Counted from the first letter of the stretch, positions 34,493 through 44,418 are shown. The stretch is DNA of 64,000 nt from Chryseobacterium oryzae (GCF_022811665.1 NZ_CP094529.1:868001-932000); one strand, 5' to 3'. Notes: generated from the sequence alone by a model not told the origin. Numbers and translations are program-made.

Positions 34493-34500
34493 CAAAAATA
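34493..34500 (-). promoter_or_regulatory. TAnnTTTG box for the M16 pair
   Basis: TATTTTTG on the minus strand lies 28 bp before the ATG at 34464 and 7 bp before the alternative ATG at 34485. Confidence 0.5.
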
Positions 34501-34616
34501 CATCATTTGTTACAATTTTGGAAAAACTTTTGCATTTGTTTTTTGTTGTTAAATTTTACCAAGTTTCAGCAAGGGTGTTTTTAATATCCAACTCCAATAC
34601 ATTAACAAATAAAAAT

Positions 34617-34624
34617 TAATTTTG
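34617..34624 (+). promoter_or_regulatory. TAnnTTTG box for the histidine kinase operon
   Basis: TAATTTTG lies 17 bp before the ATG at 34642. Confidence 0.5.
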
Positions 34625-34641
34625 AATTTCGAAATCGAATA

Positions 34642-36516
34642 ATGAAAAATATTTTACCGTCCAACGTTTCATGCGAATCTCTAGTAACTTTATTCAGTCA
34701 GGCTCCCATTGCGCTCTCTCTTATAATGGGAGATAATTTTATAATACATACGGCAAATCCAAAGATTCTTGAGCTTTGGGGAAAAGACGAATTGTGTATA
34801 GGTAAACCTTTATTTGAGATTTTCCCCGAATTAAAATCACAAGGGTTTGAAGAAATTTTCAATAATGTTTATAAAAAAGGCGAAATTTTTAAAGGAGATA
34901 AACTTTCAATTTTCTTGAATAAATACGACGTTTATGAAGAACATTTTTTCGATTTTATTTATTCTCCTGTGTACAACAGCCAGAATTCCTCTGAAATTAT
35001 TGGTGTAAGTGTTGTTGCAACAGAAGTTACCGATCAGGTTTTATCCGCAAGAAAATTGAAAGAAAGTGAATATAAATTTGAAGATTTAATAAAAAATTCA
35101 GATTATTCAATTGCTTTATACAGATCAAAAGATTTAATTATTGAATTAGCCAACGATCCTATGCTGAAAACTTGGGGAAAGCCAAAATCTGTAATAGGAA
35201 TGAAATTAGAAGATGCTCTTCCTGAACTAGAAGGACAGCCATTTATAGGTTTACTGAAAGATATTTTTGAAACCGGCGAAACATATACAGCCAAAGAAGA
35301 CAAAGTAGATTTGGTGGTAGATGGCAAGCTTCAGACTTTTTATTATAATTTTTCTTATAAACCGCTTAAAAACTCTCAGGGTGAAGTATATGCTATCTAT
35401 AATGTAGCTGTAGATGTAACGCATTTGGTAAACGGAAGACAAGAAATACAAAAAAATGAGCAGGAGCTTAGAAAAATGGCAGATTCTATGCCTCAGATTG
35501 TGTGGACTACAGATCATAAAGGTGTCCTTAAATACATGAATGAGAAATGGTTTACTTTTTCTAAATATGACAGAGAAATGGATCTTACAGAATCTGTTAA
35601 AAATATGATGAAACCTGGTGTCTATGAACATGTAGACCAAATTTGGAAAGAATGCATACAGACAGGAAAGCCTTTTGAGGTTGAATGCGAATTTTTAAGT
35701 CCAAATACAATAGAAGAATTTAGATGGTTTTTGGCAAGAGCTGTACCGAGTTACAACGAAAAAGGAGAGGTGAAAGAATGGATAGGAACTTTTACGGATA
35801 TTGATGATTTTAAAAAGTTACAAAATCAGAAAGATAACTTTTTGGGAATTGCAAGTCATGAATTGAAAACGCCTCTTACCAGTCTGAAGCTTTACACTCA
35901 AGTTATCGAAAGAAATCTTTCGCAAAACGGAGATCAGAAAAATGCTGCTATTGCATCGAAAATGGATTCTCAGATTGAACTTCTTAATGGTTTGGTAAGA
36001 GATCTTTTGGATGTTACCAAAATTCAGAAAGGGCAGATTCAGCTTAATGAATCCTACTTTGATTTTGATGATCTTATTGATGATGTCGTTACAGAACAGC
36101 AAATGGCTTCAAGGCATAAAATCTTAGTGGAAAAAAGCAACGTAGGAAAAGTTTTTGCAGACCGACACAGAATTGCACAGGTAATGAGTAATCTCATCGG
36201 GAATGCAATAAAATATTCTCCTGAAGCAGAAGAAGTTCATGTAAAAGCTCATGTTTCCGGGGATTTTATCCATTTTAGCGTAAAAGATTTTGGAATCGGA
36301 ATACCGGAAGAAAAGCAACCTAAAGTATTTGAGCAGTATTATCGGGTAAGTGGTTCCAAAGAGCATACATTTCCCGGTTTAGGTTTGGGGCTTTATATTT
36401 CTTCGGAAATTATTAAAAGGTCCGGAGGTAAAATATTTGTAAATTCTATAGAGGGAAAAGGGTCTGATTTTTGCTTCCAAATTCCAACAAATAAAGGAGT
36501 CAACAACATAAATTAA
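34642..36516 (+). CDS. Soluble PAS-domain histidine kinase
   Basis: The 624-aa protein has three PAS/PAC-type sensor domains (about 14-135, 145-262 and 275-393). A HisKA domain with the phosphoacceptor H406 in LGIASHELKTPLTSL follows. The HATPase_c domain has the N box (NLIGNAIKYSPEA) and G boxes (DFGIGIPEE, GLGLGLYI). No signal peptide or membrane segment is visible, so it senses a cytoplasmic cue. The ligand or cofactor is unknown. A single-domain response regulator follows 6 bp downstream and is its likely partner. Confidence 0.92.
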   Translation: MKNILPSNVSCESLVTLFSQAPIALSLIMGDNFIIHTANPKILELWGKDELCIGKPLFEIFPELKSQGFEEIFNNVYKKGEIFKGDKLSIFLNKYDVYEEHFFDFIYSPVYNSQNSSEIIGVSVVATEVTDQVLSARKLKESEYKFEDLIKNSDYSIALYRSKDLIIELANDPMLKTWGKPKSVIGMKLEDALPELEGQPFIGLLKDIFETGETYTAKEDKVDLVVDGKLQTFYYNFSYKPLKNSQGEVYAIYNVAVDVTHLVNGRQEIQKNEQELRKMADSMPQIVWTTDHKGVLKYMNEKWFTFSKYDREMDLTESVKNMMKPGVYEHVDQIWKECIQTGKPFEVECEFLSPNTIEEFRWFLARAVPSYNEKGEVKEWIGTFTDIDDFKKLQNQKDNFLGIASHELKTPLTSLKLYTQVIERNLSQNGDQKNAAIASKMDSQIELLNGLVRDLLDVTKIQKGQIQLNESYFDFDDLIDDVVTEQQMASRHKILVEKSNVGKVFADRHRIAQVMSNLIGNAIKYSPEAEEVHVKAHVSGDFIHFSVKDFGIGIPEEKQPKVFEQYYRVSGSKEHTFPGLGLGLYISSEIIKRSGGKIFVNSIEGKGSDFCFQIPTNKGVNNIN

Positions 36517-36522
36517 TAAAAT

Positions 36523-36891
36523 ATGTCTGAGTCGATGAAGGTGATGGTAGTGGACGATAGCCCTGCCATAGTAGATTCAATAGGAATGATGCTGGATTTT
36601 GAAGGTTTTAGAGTGGAGAAATTTTATAAAGGTTCTGATATGTTCAACACCCTAAATCCCGAATCTAAACCCAACGTAATCCTCATGGATATGTGGCTTT
36701 CCGGTGAAGATGGAAGAGATATTTGCCGCATGGTAAAATCAGACGAAAATCTGAAAAATATTCCTGTGCTTATAATGTCTGCAAGTCGTGGTTTAGAGCA
36801 GTCTGCACTGGATGCGGGTGCAGATGCATTTATTGCAAAACCTTTTGATATTAATGATATGATAGAAACCATTAGGCTTCATTCAAAATAA
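36523..36891 (+). CDS. Single-domain response regulator
   Basis: The 122-aa protein is a CheY-like receiver and nothing else. It has the acidic pair D11 D12, phosphoacceptor D56 (ILMDMWLSGEDG), conserved Ser at 87 (IMSAS) and K106 (IAKPFD). It has no DNA-binding output, so it must signal by protein contact or act in a phosphorelay. It is encoded right after the PAS histidine kinase and ends at a terminator. Confidence 0.92.
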   Translation: MSESMKVMVVDDSPAIVDSIGMMLDFEGFRVEKFYKGSDMFNTLNPESKPNVILMDMWLSGEDGRDICRMVKSDENLKNIPVLIMSASRGLEQSALDAGADAFIAKPFDINDMIETIRLHSK

Positions 36892-36919
36892 AAAATCAGC
36901 TCTTAACCGCTGATTTTTT
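36890..36919 (+). terminator. Terminator of the histidine kinase operon
   Basis: An 11-bp stem AAAAAATCAGC/GCTGATTTTTT (36890-36900 with 36909-36919) has an 8-nt loop. It begins within the stop codon of the regulator gene. Confidence 0.85.
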
Positions 36920-36984
36920 GATATCCATAATCTATAAAACAGCATCTTTAAATTCATCTAATTTGAATTCTCCTTATAAAACAC

Positions 36985-36992
36985 TATTTTTG
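36985..36992 (+). promoter_or_regulatory. TAnnTTTG box for the UvrD-like helicase gene
   Basis: TATTTTTG lies 22 bp before the ATG at 37015. Confidence 0.5.
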
Positions 36993-37014
36993 TTTTCCAA
37001 ATTTTTTTTGTAGT

Positions 37015-39345
37015 ATGGATTATCTGAATGGACTGAATGAATCACAATATGAAGCTGTTACAACACTTGAAGGACCTTTGATGGTACTCGCAGGAGCGGG
37101 TTCGGGTAAAACCAGAGTACTCACTATGCGTATTGCCCATCTTATAACCAATGGAATAGATCCTTTTAATATTCTTGCTTTAACCTTTACCAACAAAGCT
37201 GCAAAAGAAATGAAAGAACGTATTGCAAAAGTGGTTGGGCAAAGCAATGCGAGAAGTCTGTGGATGGGAACTTTTCACTCGGTTTTTGCAAGAATTCTCA
37301 GAAGCGAAGCCAATTATTTAGGATATCCATCCAATTTTACCATCTACGATCAGCAAGATGCCCTCAATGTTATTAAAAAAGCAATAAAAGACCTGAATAT
37401 TGATGCAGATTTGTATAAACCAAAGAAAGTTCAGGCAAGAATTTCTTCGTACAAGAATAATCTTATCACTGTAAAAGCATATTACAATAATCCCGAATTA
37501 TTGGAGGCTGACGAAAAAGCCAACATGAAATTTCTTGGTAAAATCTACGAAAAATACGTTGATGCTTGTTATAGAAACGGCTCAATGGATTTTGATGATC
37601 TGCTTTTGAAAACCAATGAGTTGCTTACAAGATTTCCTGAAGTTTTGGCAAAATATCAGGACAGATTCAGATATATTTTGGTAGATGAGTATCAGGATAC
37701 CAATCATTCTCAGTATTTAATTGTAAAAGCTTTGGCTTCAAAGTTCGAAAATATCTGTGTGGTTGGAGACGATGCACAATCTATTTATTCGTTCCGAGGA
37801 GCGAATATTTACAATATTTTAAATTTTAAAAAAGATTATCCTGATGCCGTAACTGTTTCTTTGGAGCAGAATTACCGTTCTACACAAAATATTGTAAATG
37901 CTGCTAATGTTGTAATTGCCAAAAATCTTCAGCAGTTTAAGAAAAATGTGTTCAGCGAGAATGAAGAAGGTGAAAAAATTAAAGTTTACCGTTCTCTTTC
38001 GGATGCCGATGAAGCCAATTTCGTTGCCGGAAACATTTGGGAACTTCATAATCGTGACCAAAGAAAATTTGGAGAATTTGCCATTCTTTATCGTACCAAT
38101 TCTCAAACCAGAGCTTTTGAAGACGCTCTGAGAAGAAAAAATATTCCGTACAAAGTGTATGGCGGTCTTTCTTTTTACCAAAGGAAAGAAGTAAAGGATT
38201 TAATTGCGTATCTACGGCTGTTAATTAATCAGAACGACTCTGAAGCGTTGATGAGAATCATCAATTATCCAGCCAGAGGAATTGGTGAAACTACACAGAA
38301 TAAACTCATTGTTTTTGCCGATTCCCAGAATCTTTCTGTATCTAAAGTTTTAGATAATCTTCCTATTTATGCCCCGCATTTGGGCTTTAATAATGGTATT
38401 ATTACCAAATTGAGCGATTTCTGGTCGATGATTAAAGCATTTCAGGTATTGCTTAAAACTGAAACTGCATATAATGTAGCGATGGAAGTAGCGAAAAGAA
38501 GTGGTTTGATTAAATTTTTGAAAGACGACCAAACTCCTGAAGGTATTTCCCGTGTAGAGAACGTACAGGAATTGATGAACTCTATGCAGGGTTTTATCGA
38601 TGAGCAAATGCAGTTGGAAGATGGCGATCCGAGTTTGCCCAACTTTCTGGAAAATATTGCACTTTCCGCAGACACACAAAAAAAAGACGATTCCGACGAT
38701 GCGGTTTCATTAATGACTATCCACCTTTCTAAAGGGCTGGAATTTCCGGTGGTACATTTGGTTGGGTTGGAAGAAAATCTTTTTCCGAGTTTTATGAGTT
38801 CTGCAACGAGAGAAGATTTAGAAGAAGAAAGAAGGTTGTTTTATGTTGCTTTAACGAGGGCAGAAAAGCAGGCATTTTTCTCTTATGCCGTTTCCAGATT
38901 TCAGTGGGGAAAAATTACCGATGCAGAGCCATCAAGATTTTTAAGTGAAGTGGATGAGGAATATATAGAGTTTCTGAATCCGGCAATGCAGGGCAGATTC
39001 ATCAATAATTCAGGTATTTCCTCTAATATTTTCGATGAACATCCTTCAGAAATCAGAAGTTTTAAGAAAGTAGAGAAAAAAACAATTACTAAAGCCGACA
39101 AAGATAAGCCTATTGCAGAACCACGTAAACTGAAGCCTGTAGCTACTGCAAAAATTATCAATCCGAGCGGTGCATCTTCTCAGGATATTGAAGTGGGAGA
39201 TAAGGTAAGACATGATCGTTTCGGAGTCGGTGAAGTAGCTTTTTTGGATGGGACAGATCCTCAGAATATTAAAGCAAAAGTTGTTTTTTTACATGAAGGA
39301 GAAAAAAACCTGATCTTAAAATATGCAAAACTTACTAAGATTTAG
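37015..39345 (+). CDS. ATP-dependent DNA helicase, UvrD/PcrA type
   Basis: The 776-aa superfamily 1 helicase has Walker A AGAGSGKT (26-33), motif Ia TNKAAKEMKERI and Walker B LVDEYQDTNHSQY (near 225). It also has motif III VVGDDAQSIYSFRGAN, motif IV EQNYRSTQ, motif V TIHLSKGLEFPVV and motif VI YVALTRAE. The C-terminal EVGDKVRHDRFGVGEV segment is the small Tudor-like domain of PcrA that contacts RNA polymerase. It acts in nucleotide excision repair and in clearing replication blocks. PcrA and UvrD cannot be separated by sequence alone here. Confidence 0.95.
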   Translation: MDYLNGLNESQYEAVTTLEGPLMVLAGAGSGKTRVLTMRIAHLITNGIDPFNILALTFTNKAAKEMKERIAKVVGQSNARSLWMGTFHSVFARILRSEANYLGYPSNFTIYDQQDALNVIKKAIKDLNIDADLYKPKKVQARISSYKNNLITVKAYYNNPELLEADEKANMKFLGKIYEKYVDACYRNGSMDFDDLLLKTNELLTRFPEVLAKYQDRFRYILVDEYQDTNHSQYLIVKALASKFENICVVGDDAQSIYSFRGANIYNILNFKKDYPDAVTVSLEQNYRSTQNIVNAANVVIAKNLQQFKKNVFSENEEGEKIKVYRSLSDADEANFVAGNIWELHNRDQRKFGEFAILYRTNSQTRAFEDALRRKNIPYKVYGGLSFYQRKEVKDLIAYLRLLINQNDSEALMRIINYPARGIGETTQNKLIVFADSQNLSVSKVLDNLPIYAPHLGFNNGIITKLSDFWSMIKAFQVLLKTETAYNVAMEVAKRSGLIKFLKDDQTPEGISRVENVQELMNSMQGFIDEQMQLEDGDPSLPNFLENIALSADTQKKDDSDDAVSLMTIHLSKGLEFPVVHLVGLEENLFPSFMSSATREDLEEERRLFYVALTRAEKQAFFSYAVSRFQWGKITDAEPSRFLSEVDEEYIEFLNPAMQGRFINNSGISSNIFDEHPSEIRSFKKVEKKTITKADKDKPIAEPRKLKPVATAKIINPSGASSQDIEVGDKVRHDRFGVGEVAFLDGTDPQNIKAKVVFLHEGEKNLILKYAKLTKI

Positions 39346-39398
39346 ATAAGTTTTCTTCAATTCAATGAATAGAATATTGAAAAAGGTTTAAAAAAAAT

Positions 39399-39430
39399 AA
39401 AGGTACAGAATTGAACTCTGTACCTTTTTT
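39399..39430. terminator. Bidirectional terminator between the helicase and cstA
   Basis: An 11-bp stem AAAGGTACAGA/TCTGTACCTTT (39399-39409 with 39417-39427) with a 7-nt loop lies between convergent genes. Confidence 0.85.
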
Positions 39431-39453
39431 ATTTTTTGAAATTAAGTTAAAAA

Positions 39454-41295
39454 CTATCTTTCTACCAATTCTTTTACGGTTTCTCCATAATAATCGGTTT
39501 CCGAGGTTTTTACCTGCAGAAGTTTATACCATTTTCTGAATGCTCCAATGAATACGGCAAGCATTAAAACCATTGCAATTATTGCAAGTGAAGCCAATAA
39601 ATACTGTTCTTTCGGAATATAAATTGTGGTAACTTGTATATAACCTGCCCAAAAGGTAATAACTGCCATAAAAACACCGGGAATTGCCGAACACAGTGCA
39701 TATTTTCCTCTGTTGAGTCTGATGAGCATTGTTGTACATACAATAAGACCACATGCGGCAAGTAACTGATTACTAATTCCGAATAAAGGCCAAATGCTGC
39801 TTACATTTCCGGTGAAAACCAAATATCCCCATGCAAAAGTAAAAAGCAAACTGCTGATAATAATTCCGGGAGTCCAGTTCTTATCATTAAATTTTGGAAT
39901 AACGGAACCCAACATTTCCTGCAGGAAAAATCTTCCCACTCTTGTTCCTGCATCAATTGCGGTTAATATAAATACGGCTTCAAACATAATGGCGAAGTTG
40001 TACCAATATGCCATTAACTGATCCATGTAAGGTATTTTATTGAAAATATGAGCCATACCCACCGCTAAAGAAACGGCACCTCCTGTTCTTCCATGAAGGT
40101 CAATACCAATTTTTTCTGAAAAATAGCCTATATCTACTCCGTGTAAATCCGGATGAGCTGCTAAGAAAGTATCATACACTTCTTTTGGTGTATTAATAGC
40201 GAAATAATCTCCAGGCATTAAAGTACACGCTGCAATTAGTGCCATTAAAGCCACAAAACCTTCTACTAACATTGCTCCATAGCCTACAAAAAGAATTTCT
40301 CTTTCTCTATTCAGCATTTTTGGAGTAGTTCCTGTAGCAATTACCGCATGAAAACCTGATATAGCTCCACAAGCGATAACAATAAAAATAAAAGGTAATA
40401 CGGGTCCGCCAATAATAGGACCGCCACCATTTACAAATTGAGTAAGAGCCGGCATTTGTATCGTTGGATGAATTGCAATTACACCTATTGCAAGCATAAT
40501 AATGGTACCAATTTTTAAATAAGTGGATAAATAATCTCTTGGAACCAATAATAACCATACCGGTAAAACCGAAGCTAAAAATCCGTAAAGAGGAATAGCA
40601 ATAGATATAGTGGTAATATCCCAACTGAATAAATTATTTATGGTTTCATTCTGCATAAGATTATGTCCGCCAATAATTCCTGCAATTAATAAAATACCCC
40701 CTAAAATACTTGCAAATGTTACCGAATTTTTTCTGTAACGCATTATTAAACCCATGATGATGGCAATCGGCATGGTTATAATAACCGTAAATAAAGACCA
40801 GGAAGCTTCATGCATTGCATTAATGCATGCTAAAGATAATCCGGCAAGTGTTAGAATTAAAATGAATAAAATTGCGAAACCAGCAACTGTTCCGGTTGTT
40901 TTTCCAATCTCTTTGGAAGCAATCGTTGCTAAACTTTGCCCTTTATGTCTTACAGAAGCAAAAAGTACCACCATGTCGTGAACTCCGCCTCCTAGAACAC
41001 ACCCGATTAAAATCCATAATGCTCCGGGAAGATAGCCGAACTGAGCCGCCAAAACTGGTCCTACAAGTGGTCCTGCTGCTGCAATTGCCGCAAAATGATG
41101 CCCGAAAAGTACATTTTTGTTGGTTGCAACATAATCTTTACCATCAGCAAATTCTATTGCAGGAGTAGTATTTCTGTCATTAAGACGAAGCACTTTGTTT
41201 GCCAAAAAGATTCCGTAAATACGATAGGATATTGCAAAAATTAGTATAGATACAAATACCAAGGTTAATGCATTAATTCCGTTTAGAAATTCCAT
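39454..41295 (-). CDS. cstA: Carbon starvation protein A, peptide/pyruvate transporter family
   Basis: The 613-aa protein has about 16 membrane segments. It has the CstA signature GHHFAAIAAAGPLVGPVLAA followed by FGYLPGALWILIGCVLGGGVHDM. A second conserved segment is the long TM pair around GGAVSLAVGMAHIF. Family members import peptides or pyruvate under carbon limitation. The length is between the ~700 aa of E. coli CstA and shorter forms. A ~600-bp non-coding region with an inverted-repeat element lies upstream, so its promoter may be affected. Confidence 0.92.
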   Translation of the reverse strand: MEFLNGINALTLVFVSILIFAISYRIYGIFLANKVLRLNDRNTTPAIEFADGKDYVATNKNVLFGHHFAAIAAAGPLVGPVLAAQFGYLPGALWILIGCVLGGGVHDMVVLFASVRHKGQSLATIASKEIGKTTGTVAGFAILFILILTLAGLSLACINAMHEASWSLFTVIITMPIAIIMGLIMRYRKNSVTFASILGGILLIAGIIGGHNLMQNETINNLFSWDITTISIAIPLYGFLASVLPVWLLLVPRDYLSTYLKIGTIIMLAIGVIAIHPTIQMPALTQFVNGGGPIIGGPVLPFIFIVIACGAISGFHAVIATGTTPKMLNREREILFVGYGAMLVEGFVALMALIAACTLMPGDYFAINTPKEVYDTFLAAHPDLHGVDIGYFSEKIGIDLHGRTGGAVSLAVGMAHIFNKIPYMDQLMAYWYNFAIMFEAVFILTAIDAGTRVGRFFLQEMLGSVIPKFNDKNWTPGIIISSLLFTFAWGYLVFTGNVSSIWPLFGISNQLLAACGLIVCTTMLIRLNRGKYALCSAIPGVFMAVITFWAGYIQVTTIYIPKEQYLLASLAIIAMVLMLAVFIGAFRKWYKLLQVKTSETDYYGETVKELVER

Positions 41296-41555
41296 ATAAT
41301 TATTAATTTTTTATAGATATGTTTCAATGATTTGAAATTAAATTTCATAAAAATTTAATTAGATTGCAATTTACTTATTTTGAGTATAATTTATTTAAAA
41401 TGTATATTAAATTAGCAAATATGTGTCTTATGAAATTATTTTTAGTTGATTTTTAAATTTTTAGGATATCTATATTTACGATAAGTATATAGATTAGATT
41501 CTGTTTCATGATAAGGTTTTAAAATTAAAAATATCTTTTTTTAACGGATTTAATT

Positions 41556-41802
41556 AACGTGAGTTCGGGATAAAAAATGTTTTAAATAGTTGATATTCAG
41601 ATAGTGATTGTTTTATTGGAAAAACTGGGATAAGTTTATTTTTAGAAATGCTTTTAAACTATACAATGGCACTTTTTTCAGTAAAATAAAACAGAGTTTT
41701 GTATTGCTTTGGTAAGTTCTACGCCTTGGTTTATGTTAAACATATGTAAATCAGATGTTTTTACCCATCGCATTTTATAAATCCTTATCCCGAACTCAGG
41801 TT
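41556..41802. mobile_element. MITE-like element with 18-bp terminal inverted repeats
   Basis: The ends AACGTGAGTTCGGGATAA (41556-41573) and TTATCCCGAACTCAGGTT (41785-41802) are inverted repeats matching 17 of 18. The 211 bp between them contain no long reading frame. Size, AT-rich interior and sharp repeats suggest a miniature inverted-repeat transposable element or a collapsed insertion sequence. ATTAA occurs at both edges and could be a target duplication, but the exact boundary is unclear. Confidence 0.55.
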
Positions 41803-41848
41803 ATTAAATACAGATTCTATATCATGAAATTAAATACCATAATAAATA

Positions 41849-41880
41849 GAAAAACCGGCATTATTAAAAGCCGGTCTTTC
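41849..41880 (-). terminator. Terminator downstream of the M1 aminopeptidase gene
   Basis: ACCGGC pairs with GCCGGT (41854-41859 with 41870-41875) with a 10-nt loop. A T-run follows on the minus strand. Confidence 0.75.
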
Positions 41881-41899
41881 TAATATATGTTAATATTTT

Positions 41900-44413
41900 T
41901 TATTTGAAATTATCAATAGCTTTATTAATAGCATCAATTTGAGGGTTGATGCTGGAAGCTTTTCCTAGATTTTGTTTTAATAATTCCATTTTTTTGCTTA
42001 GTCCGTCTTTCAGCATTTGGCTTATCATCATTTTTACCTGAGGATTTTCTCCCATCTGACCTTTTGCCTGACCCAATATTTTGGTAATGCTTGTCGTTGC
42101 TTTTAAATTATCCGAAGACATAATCCAATTATATCCTTCTTCGGCAACTTTTCCAAGTTCCGGATCCTGAAATTTAACAAATGGATAAAAAGCAGCAATA
42201 GGAGCAATATTCGCCATTTGGGAAATCACTTTATTTTTTACAACGATTGGTAATAACTGCGAAAGCATTTCTTCAGAAGCCCCTTCAAGATCAATCTTAT
42301 CTGCCAAAGAACTGGCTTTCGAAGGATCTACTGCTAAAATTGCAGCCAAAGAGTTGCCTTTTACAGAATTGGATACAGCATTAATTCCTTTTTCAAAAAT
42401 CGGAACATATTTTTTGTCTTTTGTTTTTGCCAAAGCTGCTATTGCCGCTCCCTGAACCAAAGTTTTAGGATCATTTGTTGCCAGTTTTTCAACATCGCTT
42501 CCTAATGCTTTCATCATTTCTGCATTCGACAGATCTACAAGTTCCAGTGCCTTTATTCTTGTTCTGAAAAATGGATCTTTTACTGCGGCAGCCAATAGTT
42601 TTGTGGCAGCGGGATTTTTTCCTACCTGATCTTTAATTCCTGTTAGTGCAATGTATTTACTCTTAAATTCTTTAGAACCTAAGAATTGGGCTAAATATTG
42701 GTCCGGAGTTTTAGATTCTGTAACATCTGCAAGAAGAATTCCGTCTGCATTGATGTTGATAAGTTCAGGGTTTTTAGATGCATCAAAATTAAATGTATTT
42801 TTTGCTTCTGCATTTACCCAAACCTGATATCTTTTTGGTTTACCGTTTTCGTAAACATCAATAGCCAAAGGAAACTGAAAAGGCTCATCCTGAGTTTGGC
42901 TAATGGTTACGGTTACCTGTTTTTTTACAGGTTCAAAATTATAAGTATAATTCAGTTTTGGATTTCCGCTACCGAAATACCACTGATTAAAAAACCAGTT
43001 CAAATCTTTACCTGAAACTTTTTCAAAAGACAATCTTAACTGATGAGCTTCTGCCGCCTGATATTCGTTGGTTTTCAGATAATCTGTAATTCCTGCAAAA
43101 AATGCATCGTCTCCAAGATAATTTCGCAGCATGTGTAAAATTCCACCACCTTTTTGATAGGTTACCAAATCAAAAACATCTTCTCTTGAATTATAATTGA
43201 ATCTTACCAAATCTTTTTTGAAATCTGAAGAATTATGGATGTAATGGTTTACATCTTCCATTTGGTGATAATCTGCCTGATCTTTACCATACTTAAATTC
43301 GTTCCAAAGATACTCCGAATAGTTGGCAAAAGATTCGTTTACGGTAAGATTACTCCAGCTTTCTGCGGTTACAAGATCTCCGAACCAATGGTGGAAAAGC
43401 TCATGGGCAATGGTGTCTTCCCATTTGTTTTCATCTATTAATTGTCCCGGTTTTTGTAAAATATCGCTCCCGTGAAGTGTAGCAGTTGTATTCTCCATAG
43501 CACCACTTACGTAATCTCTACCCGAAATCTGTGCATATTTTTGCCAAGGATAATCGTAACCCAATTTTTTCGAAAAGAAATCTATCATTTCAGGAGTATT
43601 CCCATAGATTTGTTTTGCGTAGGGTTCATATTCTTTTTCAATATAATAATCTACAGGAACATTTTTCCACTTGTCTTTAACTACGGCATATTCTCCGACA
43701 CCCATAAAGAAAAGATAGGTGGAATGTCTTTTATCCATCACCCAATGATCGGTTCTCAATCCATTGGCCTCTTTTTGAGAATTTTTGAGAATTCCGTTGG
43801 AAAGTGTTACATATTTGTCTGGAACAGTCATGTAAATTTCCTGAGTGGTTTTTTGGTTGGGTTTATCTATGGTAGGAAACCAAGCAGATGAAGATTCTGT
43901 TTCTCCCTGAGTCCATATTTGGGTTGGTTTATCCGGATCTTTCCCCTGTGCATTAATGAAATAAAGACCTTTGGCATCATTAATAGCTGCACTTCCTTCC
44001 TGTTTTACTTCATTGGGTCTAGATGTGTATTTAATATAAACCGTATAATCTTGGTTTCGAGCATATACTTTATCCAGATTAATTTTTAAAACATCATTTT
44101 TATATTCATACTTTAAAGGTGTTTTTTTACCATTATTATCCAATGCAACTTCATGAATCAGCATCCCTTTGGCATCCAGAACAAGTTCATTGGTAGAGTA
44201 GAAAAAAGGAGATGCAGTAAGCCATTCTTCACCATTCATCTGCTCTTTCTCATAGTCGAAATTCACCTTCAGTTTGGTGTGCTTCAGTTCTGTAGTTTTG
44301 GTATGGGTCGCTCTGTAAGGAACTGTTCTTCCCGAAGTTTCTGTCTGAGCGAAAGTTACATTCGAATTAAATAGTGCACCCAGAAAAAGGGCTGTTATGA
44401 ATATTTTTTTCAT
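41900..44413 (-). CDS. M1 family metalloaminopeptidase, secreted
   Basis: The 837-aa protein has a signal peptide (MKKIFITALFLGALFNSNVTFAQ region, cleavage after FAQ). It has the substrate motif GAMENTTAT, and the zinc site HELFHHW with H337, E338 and H341 plus the third ligand Glu in TVNESFANY. A HEAT-like C-terminal domain follows. It should trim N-terminal residues from peptides in the periplasm or at the surface. The frame extends to 44497, but the signal peptide fixes the start at 44413. A TAAATTCG box ends 5 nt upstream. Confidence 0.94.
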   Translation of the reverse strand: MKKIFITALFLGALFNSNVTFAQTETSGRTVPYRATHTKTTELKHTKLKVNFDYEKEQMNGEEWLTASPFFYSTNELVLDAKGMLIHEVALDNNGKKTPLKYEYKNDVLKINLDKVYARNQDYTVYIKYTSRPNEVKQEGSAAINDAKGLYFINAQGKDPDKPTQIWTQGETESSSAWFPTIDKPNQKTTQEIYMTVPDKYVTLSNGILKNSQKEANGLRTDHWVMDKRHSTYLFFMGVGEYAVVKDKWKNVPVDYYIEKEYEPYAKQIYGNTPEMIDFFSKKLGYDYPWQKYAQISGRDYVSGAMENTTATLHGSDILQKPGQLIDENKWEDTIAHELFHHWFGDLVTAESWSNLTVNESFANYSEYLWNEFKYGKDQADYHQMEDVNHYIHNSSDFKKDLVRFNYNSREDVFDLVTYQKGGGILHMLRNYLGDDAFFAGITDYLKTNEYQAAEAHQLRLSFEKVSGKDLNWFFNQWYFGSGNPKLNYTYNFEPVKKQVTVTISQTQDEPFQFPLAIDVYENGKPKRYQVWVNAEAKNTFNFDASKNPELININADGILLADVTESKTPDQYLAQFLGSKEFKSKYIALTGIKDQVGKNPAATKLLAAAVKDPFFRTRIKALELVDLSNAEMMKALGSDVEKLATNDPKTLVQGAAIAALAKTKDKKYVPIFEKGINAVSNSVKGNSLAAILAVDPSKASSLADKIDLEGASEEMLSQLLPIVVKNKVISQMANIAPIAAFYPFVKFQDPELGKVAEEGYNWIMSSDNLKATTSITKILGQAKGQMGENPQVKMMISQMLKDGLSKKMELLKQNLGKASSINPQIDAINKAIDNFK

Positions 44414-44418
44414 TCTTA

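Larger units (their letters stand above)
41296..41899. other. Non-coding region upstream of cstA with an inverted-repeat element
   Basis: 604 bp without a convincing gene. It is very AT-rich next to cstA. It then holds a 247-bp inverted-repeat element (41556-41802), a near-direct 16-bp repeat flanking it (41496-41511 and 41812-41827, two mismatches) and a terminator for the M1 peptidase gene. Confidence 0.7.

Noticed and set aside
41556..41802. Assigning the inverted-repeat element to a named insertion sequence family
   Set aside because: The end sequence reminded me of some Bacteroidota insertion sequences, but without a transposase remnant or a database search I cannot name one.
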